From: Psettodes erumei
Lineage: Eukaryota; Chordata; Actinopteri; Pleuronectiformes; Psettodidae
NCBI GenBank assembly: GCA_016785225.1
Contig: JAFBJZ010000356.1
Span: forward strand, 186,001 to 250,000
Length of the DNA stretch: 64,000 nucleotides
Direction: 5' to 3'
Shown: in pieces, positions 13,101 to 26,071 of the stretch
Position numbering within the stretch: position 1 is the stretch's first letter
Layout of the letters: the number at the start of each line of letters is the position of its first letter
Notes under the pieces: model-generated
The model's database searches: none
Told to the model about the DNA's origin: nothing
The model's input: the letters and a program-made list of their open reading frames with translations, nothing else
Translations under genes and position numbers: made by a program

Positions 13101-14417
13101 CCGAGCAGTTTGCTGGCCAGACGTCCCGGCCTGGCCCTCAACAGTGAACCACTGCCTTGCTAATCTCCTTCAGTATCTCTCTTCCTTGCTAGTCCCCGGG
13201 GGATTCGATAATCTGGATTCTATGCCTGTAAAGATGCCGCAGGGCCCCCTGCTGCGGGACCTCCTGCGTGGGAACCGGACGGGGTTCTCCCCTGAAGGTG
13301 GCTTTACTCAATGTCAAGCAACAGATAGAAACACTGGAGACTGAATAGAAAACACACAAGCTGGATAGCAGCCAGTAGAAGCAAAGCTTGTGGGGCCTGT
13401 GTCCCTGCCAGCTTTAGTTCAGTTATAATACAAGACATACAGCGCTGGGTTGTGCAGAAATGCGATGATCTAACCTTTTAACATTCTTCTACTGTACCTG
13501 CATGTACTTTTATGCAGCTGTGCATTAGTAGTGAAGCCATCCCCACACAGTACATAAAGCGTAAAATAATGGGTTACTGGATTATGGAAAATCCCTCATG
13601 TAAAGTGGCTGTTCCTTTAACGAATCAGCTTCAGGTGTCCGCTTTCCCTCCTTTGTCACGTTCAACACTGTGGCTCTCAGTCTCACCTGGTTAGGTAATA
13701 CTCTGTGAATGTGGATGTACATACTGTACAAGTTTGTGTGTGTAAGGTTACAGACGCTCCCACACCTATCCTCCCCGCATTTGCACAGGTGAGGCAGCAA
13801 CAGACACAATGCCCTCCCCTGTGTGTGGCTGTGGGAAATCTCCAGTCATTGTGAAACTGGGACTGTGAGGGAAACTTCTTGGAAACTTGGGGGGGGGACT
13901 GGGAAGTCTTAAAGACCTCCACTAGGCTAGCTTTGAGCTATTCATCACATAAATTGCTCTCATATGAGGTGTTGTAACCACCAGTTGCGGTTAAAGGGAC
14001 GAGCAGCCCTCACCAAGTTTCCGCCAGACCCCTGCAGAAGGTTCAGGGCTTTTGGCTGATTAAGACGATCGCCACAAAATCAGTTAAGCCCCTTATGTCA
14101 TTAGGAGGACCTCCAAATTACATCCAGCACTAATTCTCGTGTGCCAACCTGTGTATGTTTGTGTGAGACAGAGACAGCAACAGCACAAGAAGTCTGCATG
14201 CGTCCTCACATCTTTGCATTGAAGCGAAAACACATAAGAAGCCCGGCGCCTCATTAGCATGTATTACTGACATATGAGCCAGCATCCACCTCTGTCAGCA
14301 GCCTGGGGTCAAAGATACAGCCTGTCCGACTCCTCCACATCACGTGAGTCAGCACTCACCCTTCTTCTTGAAGACAGACAGCAGAGAGTGGATGCTCTTC
14401 CTCAAGTAGACCACCAT
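7162..14417 (-). CDS. nhsl3: NHS-like protein 3, short-start isoform
   Basis: An alternative first exon at 14360-14417 encodes MVVYLRKSIHSLLSVFKKK plus one base. It ends at a consensus donor (G|gtgagt) in the same phase as the long first exon, so it joins exon 12577-12735 and all later exons, giving 1461 codons with stop. Human KIAA1522 has a canonical start of the same form (MVV... followed by LFKKKG), which strongly supports this exon. The basic, hydrophobic N-terminus replaces the 77-residue N-terminus of the long form. It implies a separate promoter just upstream (higher coordinates, about 14.4-14.8 kb). Confidence 0.85.
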
Positions 14418-17400
14418 ATCTACAGTCGCGCCATAGCGGATGGAAATTCGAAATATGGGGGGAGGTGAAACAGAATCCAACAAGTCCTCTCACTTGTGAG
14501 GAAAATCCATCTGTGTCACAAGGAAGATCCCGATGCTCTGAACTTCCAAGGGCGGAAAAGGGGGAAAACCAAACAAAAACCAAAAACGTGAAAGCAGAAT
14601 GTCTTGGACTGGCCGCGGATGGTCGGGAATAAGAAGCCCTGTCCTCCTGCTGGGGTAGAACGCGTGGGTGACTTGGGAAGGACAAGTGCACAATAAGCTC
14701 TGCTTCAACCAAAGCAGCCTGTCCCAGCTGCCTTATCCCCTGAGTCTGATACCCTCTCCCTCCCCCCTCTGCTCTCTCTCTCCCTCCCTCTATTTTGCTC
14801 TGTCACTCACACTGGCTCTCTCCCCTCTGCCATTCCCTCTCTATTGTCAAATGACGAACCCCCCCCACAGCCAGCAAAACGCCTGTCAAAGTTTGCCTTT
14901 CAGGATGGATCCACCCCCACGTCCCTCAATGGAGACAAACACGTGTGAGTAACATATTTGCACACACAAACCAGAACCCTCATTACATTGACGATGATCA
15001 TTTTACAGCCATAAACGATAAAACTAGCCAAGAAAAATCAGACAAAAGGTCAGCTTACCATCCTGTTTTAACCTTTTTAATTATCTCGTGACACATCAGA
15101 TTTATACTGAGATCCTCAGAAAGCCTCTTTAAAGGGAGGTTAATGATGTGTCAGCCCTGTTTAGGTCAGCAGGACAATACTTTTGTCCATCTGGATATTT
15201 CACAGTATATCTTGCAATGTAGATAACAAGACTCCACTTTAAAATTGCAGCAATGGGAACTTTCTTCATAACTAAACCCTCAGAATGATCAATGTCCAGT
15301 TTTAGGGGGATAAACAACACACACAGCAACAACTTAGATGAAAACGGCCCAAATTGCTATTTTAAATCACTTGCTTTCTCCAGCTTCTGATCTGTGTTCA
15401 CAGGCAAGCTTGAGGTACCGGAGGCACTCCCAACTTTGGCCACATTGAAAGCTCCAAGTGCCCCGTAATCCTTGATGTATTTTCGGGTTGTAGCCCCCTC
15501 CCTAATGAAAGCCTTCAGCGTCGTGCATCTGTCTGACGCTCTGTCTCGTTATGAAGGGCGACAGGGGCTGCATTTGACAGTAGAGGTTGTGTCCTAGCGG
15601 TGAAAATATAATGTGTACATCTTCTGTATCTTCTGCATCACTCTCTCAGCTCCCCCTCCTCCTTCACATCTTTCTCTGCCTTTCTCTTCCTTTCTGCTAC
15701 TTAGCCTTATAGCCACAGAGGTCTAGTAGGAGTTATAAATAGCTGACACAGCCTCAGTTCATCATCTCTAATGGTGCTGTGTGTGTGGATGAGTGTCTAT
15801 GCGCCTACTTATGTTTCCTGACAAACTGCAGCGGGTACGAAACACAACACGGCTGGGGGGGGTGGGGTGGAAAACACGCCAAAAAAGGCTGATTCTGTGG
15901 CGAACGTACAAACAGTGCCGTGAGTTGGCACAGCAGGGGGCTACAGCTGGCCCATACACCCCAGAGCAGCTGTGGGGTGGGGGGGCCACGCTGGAGGCTT
16001 GTAACACAATTACTCTTACTCACGCTCCGCCAACGCGGGCACTCAAAAACTGAGGTGGAGACACTAAGCTTCTTCAGCGAAGAAAATGTCCACCCCGGTG
16101 TCCAGGGGTGCTGGCGGCGGTTCAGGCATGGGGTTGGAATAAGCCGAGGCCTTCACGGAGAGCAGCTTTGGACATGGGAGCAACGCCAGAGGATTAATGT
16201 CGCCAGTAGCTTAACCTGTCCAACTCTTCACCTTGCATTCCTTTGCTCCTGACGTTTGTTTTCCCTCTCATCAGCACGTCTGTCCATCCACCTTTCTGTC
16301 CTTTCAATTTCATGTTTGTGCTTCACGACGAGTCTTGACACATCCTCTGGATGACATCACTGAAGCGAGTAATGCATACTAATTCGCTCCTAATCCACAT
16401 TAATTTCGGCAAGACAGTTGACCAATATGGGGCATACGAGCTGATTGTGTGATGATCAGTACAGGAACCAGGCGCAAGACAGTTTGTGCTGGCAATGATC
16501 TTTATTATCAACAATCCAAAAGTCGCAAATCCAAAAATCCGTGTCACAAGTCCATTATCAGGGTCAGAAAACCAGGGCAGCAAAACCAGAGGCGTAGTCA
16601 AACAGGCCGAGTCGAAAACCAGAGAAACAGCGAACAAATCCAATGGGCTTGGGCAAGAAATGGTGGTCAGGCATCAATGTGTCTATGGAAACAGAGCAGG
16701 CTAGCGTACAGGGTTCTCGGCTCAGGCATGAAACGGTCACGTTTCGACACCAGGGAAGTGTGAGGCAGGGGTTTAAGTAGACCGGGGGGAGTGACGAGCA
16801 AACAAGACACAGGTGCAGGGAATCAGCCAGGTGATTAACCAACGGGGGAAGAACACCAGGGGGAGCCCTAACAGATAGCAACACCAGGAGAAAACACACC
16901 AGACAGAAACCCAAAAGGACACGGATCATAACAGATTGTGCATAAGCTCTGTTTTGTGGTGATGTGGCCCTTTCCTCAGAAATAAATCCCTCCACACCTA
17001 GTCCCGTCGAAGCAGACCTTCACTAAGTGCCAGTTTTGAGGGTCCCTGGCCCGCCATGTGTGCCCCTCTGTTGTTAAGCAAGACCCCTCGTATCAATATT
17101 CATTAGATGGACTAAAGAGACACCATCTGGTCTTGGGGGAGAGGGCGGAGGGGATGAGAGAGGGGCTTCACGTGCCTTTGATTCAGTGCACACAACACAA
17201 CCATTCCAACGCATAAGCAAAATAACACAAAGCATGACAATAGAGGAAAGCAACATACACTAACACCTCACTAAGGTACACACACTTTAACCTCAAAAAA
17301 TTCAAACTACAAATATTCAAGTACTTCCTTTCAACCATTTAAAATCTAGAAGCATGTAAGGGCTAATCACAGGCTTTTCTGTGCAACTGCAAAGATGGTA

Positions 17401-19116
17401 TCATAAATCTGATGAGCCAGAGTGCAGGACTTGTTAGCAGGTCAAACAGCCTGTCGAAGAACAATCAGAGTTCAGGCGGCCTCTCAACGAACTCGCTCAG
17501 TAAACGTGTCAAAGGCCAAAAAACATACGGCTCATTAGTTAGATCCAGATTCAAAAACGAGGCTAATATTTGACATGCCATTCTCTTTTCCTGATTTACA
17601 TCTCAGGCTGTGGACTGGACAGGAATCTGCTGCGTAACTACATTTAAACTGTATTTGGTACGGTGCTATAAAGGCAATTTGTGTCCCGCTTCTTTTATTT
17701 TCATGCCAGAAGGTTAGGCATTTGTTTTATTTTCCTTTTTTCTGAAGCAGCACACAGAGGTCTTTTGTCCATGCTGCATTCCTTTCATCAGCTCTTCAAG
17801 ACAAAGTGACCCACCACGCCTATTTGATAGTGATGAAAAATCTGGGAACTCTGTAAAAATGACATCACTTGATAGAAGTGAATTGCTTATAAGTTAACCA
17901 AACAGCACTGACCTTTTATTTTTTAATAAAACCAGAATTTCCCCAAACAAAGAGTGACCTCATCGCTTCAGGGAGAGATCATAAAAGATAAGCTGATCTA
18001 TATCAGCGCTGTCATTCCGTGTCCACGCCCATGTAACTTCTTGCTCCACCAGAGAGTGCTACATCTCAACTGACTGACTGGGTTTGAACCGCAGGTATGA
18101 AACTGCAAAAACAGCGGCAGGTCGTCCGATAAGGATGTTTGCTGTAGATACAGTAGTCTGATCCCAGACAAAAAGCCTAAACCATGCCTAAACCCTGACG
18201 CTGATACGCACCCACACACACCCACACACACACACATACTTAATGGAAAATGCAATGATGTGACCACACAGGGAGCATGAGCTCATCTCATGTCCTCGGC
18301 TCACCCTCTCATTTGATGTACGGGAGAGAAGGGGGAGATCTCGCTTTGTCGCAAACCTCAGCATCAGTATCTGGTGAGCACAGAGGCCACAGGACTGTAA
18401 GTCAGGGTGAACAGGGTTTCCACTTCATGCCTAGCTGCACTTGAAAATGGCCACTTTGTGTGTGCAGTTCAATGAGTCCATACTGGGTTCATTAGAAAAA
18501 AAAAGGGAGACACGGCGAGTCAGGAATGTAAATTATAAAATTGGAAATATAAAACAAGTCTATAACTTTCTTTCAAAGGCTTGTTCCTTTCCCAAAATAG
18601 CTGGGCACTGCATGGGGAGTAAACATTGCATTTGCTGGGAACTGGTTTCAGCGGTGTGTGAACGTGGGAGCGCGTCACTGTTGCGAGCAGCAGGGCAGTG
18701 CATGTGGAAGTGACTCAGAATAAACGTGATAATGGAGGAACATATGACCCATGGCACCAGCGTGGCTCACTGCTGTGAGGAAGAATAGTTTCTGGACAAC
18801 AAGCTCAGTGGCACAGAGGAAGAAGATATCAGGGCTGTGGTCACGCAGCGAACGGTGATGTGATTAATACGCCTGTAATGGGCTTTGTCTGAAGAAAAAT
18901 ATATAACATCCCCACCCTTAGTCTTTAAGACGGCTTTACACTGCAGCATCTTTGATGCCAGTGGATGTACAGAGGTGCCTTTGTCCGCTGACCACTGTGA
19001 CACAGCTTCTTTCTCTCCCAGTTGCTCTTTCCACCCCTACAGACAGAGGTAATGAAACTGCCAGGGTACAGGAAGAGAGGGTTAAAATGTGACCAGCAAT
19101 AAACCTCCAATCGTTA

Positions 19117-19168
<52 letters not shown>

Positions 19169-22100
19169 TCATTATTCCACTCATTGCAGGCCCCCCCCGA
19201 TTTGTATTCTGAGGCTGCTGTGGCGGACTTGACTTACGAGCTTCCCTACTTTGAGTGGTGTAGTATTAACCAGGGGGAGAGGGAGGCAGGCAGCAGGCGG
19301 ACCTCCGTCCTCCGTGCACTTACCCAGTGGAATATTCTACATTTTCCTGCTTCTTGCTCGTGACAATGTCTTGCAATATCCCTGCTCAGGATGAAACACG
19401 AGCCGTGGGATTGGGCTCTTTCCTCACATTTATCTGATGAGAGTCGATCTCAAAGGTGACTGAGGGAAGCTGAAGACGCACAGAGGAAATGGGAAAAAGG
19501 GGAGTGGAGGGTTGGGGCCAGGGCGAGGACATAAATCACATAGCGCAGTAACTAACGCCACTAGTAATTACAGGTTATGTGATGGAGCTAACCAACTACT
19601 GCTCAGCTACCAGGCAAGAATAAATATAGGCGAGTGGAGTGACACATCGGACAGCTACTCGTTCGAAATACAAATTCTGAACCCCGCTGCATTCAGCATA
19701 AAGTGGCGAGCACGCTTCCCTGATGGTTGATATTGTGCCTTGCGTCTTCCTAACCTAACCCCGGTGTTTCATTTCCTCAGCACAGATCAATCCGTGCCTC
19801 TAAATCCTGACCTGGAGCAGGTCGTAAACCTGAGCCGAGCACTCCAGGACCCTCTGGCGCGGCACACGAGCGCAGAGCTAAACTTAGCCGCCGCAGCATC
19901 CACCGCGCTCAAAAATAACAACAGTCGCTGCGTTTGTAATTCCCCCTCGCGCTCCTGCTCTCTCTCTGTCAACCAGATAAGGGGATTGTGGGTATTTTTT
20001 CCTGCTGGATGAGTCTTATTTTTTTTTATTTTGTTTTTTGTTTTGCTGCTCTCTTTCTAACTTAAAGGCTTAAAGGCAAACTGAAAGCTTTGCAAACGCT
20101 GACAGGGACGCCTCACAGCGGAGAGACCCGGCTGGGCCAACTGCTCCACACATCCATCCCCGGCCTCGCAACAACATAATAAATCTATTTGTTGCCAATT
20201 AGTGTGTGGGAGTGAGCACAGGAGTCCCCTGGGTGACCCTGAAAAATGATACGGGGATGGAGGGGATGGGATGCAAAGGCCTCTAGACAAATCTACCCAG
20301 AGAGCGGACAGAGTGCAAGTGTAAAGCATGCTAAAAGGAAAAAAAAATCTGTCTTAACTTATTTAGGATGTATTTCCATTTGCAGAGTCCATTTGCAGTT
20401 ATGTCGACGTGTTTTTTGTACCACAGGCAGACAGAAAGTCCGTCACACGTTTGGGCAAAAGTGCCATAAAGTGGCAAGAAGCAGCACAGGTGCCAGAGGT
20501 TATTCTCGGCCATGTCTCGCTAATGGTGATTGGTCTCATTTAGTCTGACTGATGAGTTAATGATAGACCTTCAGCTTCCGCACAGACTCATCTCCGAGCA
20601 GGGCAGGACAGGGCAGGCCCGATGCCCTCCAGTCTGATTCCTTTCTCTGACCTAATATCCTCTGACAGTAAAGTCTCGGGGCACACTAACAAAAAGAAAT
20701 AAAAATAAATGCTAATTTGAAATATTTCTTGCCATATACAGTGTTATATGTAAGTTTTATAAAAAGTCCCAGAATGGACTGATATCAGGTAAAGAAACTA
20801 TTTGTCATTTTGGGAAAAATTATTTGCTTTCTCGTCAAGATTTAGGGGAGAATACTGCATGACGCTAGCCTGAGCGTTCAGGCTGGAAAATGGGGGACAC
20901 GCTCAGCCGGCAAAAATGGCAAGTTGTGGTTTTACGGGGAATTGTGTCTTTCCCTGCCTGCAGTCTTCATGCTAAGCTAAGCTAACCATCATAATAAACT
21001 AAAAGCCAAAATTGTACCTCATTACAAATTTGCTTTCCAAGAGCTCATTTACGTCACTCTGGCCCATCATTCAAAGAACTGACTTGCACATCTCTTGCGA
21101 GATGTTTATCTCTCCTCTATCACGGACGTCGATCCGCGAGGCCCGAGTTACCACCATCAAACCGCCGCCGCGATGAAGTCGACGTCTGTTGCGCAGGGGA
21201 ATTTTATTTTATTTTTTCACATTTAGCAGCCGTAAAAACTCCCAACCTCGCTGGCCTTTTCCAATGTGCTGCAATGCCACAGCATCCAAATGTCACAGTC
21301 CTTGTCTGGGATGTCAGCGAATCAGAATGTATGTATTTGACTTTCTTTGGAACCAAAATGTCATTCACATCATTTTAGGCCCCCCCTCCTTCTTCTGGAA
21401 GTTGGAGACGGTAAAGATTTTCCACACATGGACTTTCCTGAGAGACAATCGTCCCCTTGTTCTTTTCTGTTCATGGACTCTGTCGACTATAATGGATTAA
21501 TGGCACGTGATGCAGCCACTAACTGCTGGGAGGGACGCGGGGGACTGGATGCAGAGGCTGTTTAACGAAAAAGAAAATGGGGATGAAAGTGCTCGCTCTG
21601 TCACCATGGAAATGTGGATGCTTTTCATCATCGTTTTCTTCAAGCGTGCTGATGAAAAGGGAGGCAGAGTTCAGTTAAAAAAAAAAAAATCGGTCGAGGC
21701 TGTGAGGTACGAGCGAGGAGACTGACAGCTTTCTGATCATTCGACTGTGTGTCATCCACATCACGCCAGACCCATTAGGCTTGAACAGACGAGCAGCCTG
21801 TTTTCCACACGCGCACCGCACACACACACACACAGGCAGTGAAAGTGTGCTCATCAGCAACATAAGCGCTGCGACGTGTTCAAGTGGGGTGAGCGTTGCT
21901 TCGGGCGTGTCCGCGAGGTCGTGCGCGGGGCCTCCCGCCCGCAGAAAACAACAGCTCTTTCTGCCGATTGTGCGCCTCCGCTGGTGCCACGGGAACATGC
22001 TCCTCCTCGGTGAAATCCCATTATGCACGGCCAGTGAACTAAGCTTTCCTTTAGTAAACAAGTCGGAAAAAAAACATTTGGACCGAATCGGTTTGAAAAA

Positions 22101-23505
22101 ACTCGTAAAGTTGCTTGAAAAGACAACAGCGCGTCGCGAGTAAACCTGCGGCCCGACTCTGCTCGGCACAGACACTCAGCTCCCCGGTGTCACCTCTTTG
22201 CCCACACAAGTCCGACGTCTCCTGACAACCAGTAAGATGGCGTAATTCAAGTTGCTGAGGTAAATGATCCCCAACGTACAGTATCATTCTGTTTGACGGG
22301 ATGCGTACATTATGAGACTTATATGCCACGGACCTCGAGCAAAAAGATTTAATCTGAAGAAACGAGCTGAGATGATTTGTAGCTCCTACTACCTGCGGTC
22401 TGAGGGCCAATGAGGTTTTGAGCTTGCAAAAGGATGCTCAGAAATACAGTGCTCGTACCTCACGCTTCGAATATTCCTCGCTGATATCAACAGTGGGGTC
22501 GCACAAAAACTCTGGGGGAAAGAGAAGTGTGTTTGCGAACACGTGCGTGCCAATGCAAAGCAGAGAACTGTGGTAGAACACTGGCGCTGGAAGTTCCCAC
22601 ACAGTGTGCGACACTGAAGATAAACACACAGTCGCTAAGTTGCAGGCTTTCTGAAGGCGTGGGACTGCATTTCTGAACTAATGAATGGTTAATAGTCCCA
22701 GGGTTTCTTTTTTTCTACAGTTATAAATCTTGTCTGCACATTTAAAATGCTTTTCACAGGTCCACAACGGCCGTTTGAACTTATTTCTCACAATCTTAGC
22801 GGCACTTTTTTGAGTCCACAGTCCCTCTCTTACCACAGCTCATATCCACTATTCCAGGGAAATGAATCCACATACTGTGTGTGACAATCAAGAAAAGCTA
22901 CACAGAAACATGCCTCACTCTGCTACAAACGCTACGGATACACAATTTCTGCATCAAATAATAGGATTCAGACGAGGATCTGAGCATCCCATGATGGACC
23001 AAAATGCTGATTCTCAGGCTTTTTCTTTTTGATGAAAGTCAGCTTCGGAAGGAATAACTAAACAGCTTTGCATGCTGTTGTAGTACTGGTTAAATATTTG
23101 TAAGCATTCCTGATTTTATGGCAAACTTTATCCAAAAACACTGGTTTCGGCCCCGACTTTCTAAATACATCAGAAAGTGATTAGTGCAGTTTACCGAACC
23201 AGATTTATTTTTTTTCGGTGCCAGAAGAAAAAGCCAATTAGAATGAGGGATCACCTACAGTGACTTCACGGAAGTTTCACCTTGGATTTGTCATTGCTTT
23301 CTTCTCCATTGGCACGGCAACACACGCTTGGCTGCGACTGTCACAAGTTTCACATCTCAGCGTGGACACAGTGATGTCAGAAAAAAACGAATGTGAGTGA
23401 TAAAGATGGGTTTGTTCTCATTCCCAGCTGATAAACATCAAATTCAAGCCGCGTCCAGAAGTTGAAATAATCACCTTTGAATAGCAAGGTCACTCAGAGG
23501 TCTGC

Positions 23506-23542
<37 letters not shown>

Positions 23543-26040
23543 GTTTAATCGGATGATCTAATGCTTTAATCAAATTTAGCTGGTGATGCAGGAAGCCACT
23601 GGACTTGTAGCCCCGTTACAGAGCAATCCAAACACTGAGCCCTTTCAGTCCGGCGACAGAGAACGCGGCGACAAACCGAAGCTGCTGGGGATGTGAACAG
23701 CAACATGGCAACTTCAGATCAAGGCTCCTGAAAGTGACCTCATTTCCCCGTATCCTCGTCCGCACATTATACTGAAAGAGTTCCCACTTCTTAAACTTGA
23801 AGCACTTGGAGCGCGACATTGCTGATGACAACACAAAGCATGTTACACATCAGACGTTGTTGCCTTCAAAAAATAACCTGATGAACACAAGTTCAATGTT
23901 GAGTCTCCTTTTAGCTCTGTTTTGGTCTCCACCAGAGTGTCAAACCATTAATTGCTGTTGCGAGTCTGCTGTTTGGTGCTGAGCAGGTACAGTAGGTTTA
24001 TCAGAACCTTGTTTTTTTGTTTTTTTTATGGAACAACGGCTGCCGGCTGCTGCTGGAAATGAAGTGGATTTTGCGGGTTGTTAATCAAAACAATGAGCTG
24101 AACGATGCCAAAAGGCTTTGGCCAAATAAAGAAGATGAGAAGAAGATTTGGTAAAACTTCTTTGTGGGGTTTACATTACACAGTCATTTGATCCACTGTT
24201 TATCTCAAACTGTTGACGAGTACAGCTTGAATAAAGCAAAGGGTTTACACCAATAAGGATTTTAATGGGTTACAGCTCTCAGGTAGTGATCATATTAAAA
24301 ACATGTAATGAGCTCGACGCTGCTCCTAACTGGAGGCAGAAAAACAGGGTTTCCTTCCCGGTGGCAGCTTAAATTAAACTTGGGTCAAGTCATAAAAATT
24401 CATAAACTTGTAACACATTCTCCACATTGTTTCTTTTTCTTTTTTTTTTTTTGCATATATGAGACTCGCTTACGGGTTGTGGATCATTTAGCACGAGCGG
24501 TCCTGACTTGAAAAGTTTTCTGGCCGTCTGATGACTCAAAACTTCCCATTCTACATTTAGGACAGGAATATGCAGACTAACCACAATTGCATGCTGCCAA
24601 AAACATCCTTTCATTTTGAAGGAAAAAAACAACAACAACAAAGTTCCCTCAGCTGAAGGGCATGAGAGGACAGGACAGAGGAAGGAGGTGATGAGCTCCC
24701 CTTCATCTCCACGGCAACGGCTCTGGCGACAGTCATTGCAACGGGCCAGAACACAACTTTACAGGTGAACAACTGAAACCGGCGGGGCCGAGACAGGCTG
24801 TACTGCCCGTGGGGTCTTGACAAACTTAACGTCATGGGAATATGGAGAAGGGTGATGAGTGACAGGGTTTCTCGGCGACTTAAAGACAGGCCCAGGCTTC
24901 ACGCTGAGTTTACAGCACAGACAGAGCAGAAATTAGAAAGTCGGAGGTGCAGGGAAAAAAAAGGGAAGCGGAGGAAAGTGCAAACGCAGAGGACAGTTAA
25001 AGAAACACTCCCTCGTTGTTCCTATTGTTTTGTCTCTTGTGGTAGGAAATGCAGTCTCAAAGAGCAGAAAAGGGAGCCAAAAGTAAGAGAACAGAGCTCA
25101 TATATGTCTACTGCCAAGATGTTCGCGTGTGCAGGTATCGTTCGCCCGCATGAAAAATATAAGGGCGAGGAGAGAGGAACAGTCACAGAACACGAGAGAT
25201 CAGGGATGGAAGACGAGATGGGGCGAGGCGTCGGAGGGAGAGGCGGCAGAGACGAAAAGCCCTCTCCCCCTTTATCCAGCTGTGGGTTGCCTAAGCTCTC
25301 TGCGGGGAGTCCGCGACTTTGACAGTGGCACACAGTAAATGGGATCTTCAAAGGAGGACCAAGAAGAGAGCGCCTTAGCCCCGCTTACAGGAATCAAAAG
25401 GCTTAGCTGAGCCAAACCCAGCAGGATAATGGAATATGGAATATCACACCCTGCGCAAGACAGTCAGAATGAATATGACAAGCAGATCTGCTGGCTGCCT
25501 TGTTCTTGAATTACATGCGGCGTGTTCATCCCTTTTTCTTCTCCCCCTATCACATTGTTAACCAAAGTGGCCTTCTTCCCATTCGCCCTCCCTAATACTG
25601 CCATCGCTTCTCATTTTTCATCACCTCTCTCTCCTTCGCTACCACACAAGCGTCGCCATTTTTCACAGTCGGAGGCCAGCAGTACGTGTAAATATCCCTG
25701 TGTGCTAATGCGAATATCTCACTGCTGGTATGCTGGAAGATAAAGAACTAGCCGGCACTCCAAGGTCAACGAGATACAGGAGAGGAGGCGGGGGGGGTGC
25801 AGAGGAGTGAGATGAAGGGAAAAGCCGGAGGAATGGTGCGATTTCAGTCCCGGCATTTCAGGTTCTGCAGTGATATTGGTTTATCAGACGGATGATTCTG
25901 ACATCTTATTTTTTGATGCAGGGACGCCCCGGGTTAGACGGTCCGGTGATGAGAGCCAGCTGCAGAGTGGACCATCAGCTGCATCGCAGGGTTTGATAAA
26001 ACATCAAAAGGTCCCTAGAACGAGAGGAAGTCATCGCGAG

Positions 26041-26071
<31 letters not shown>

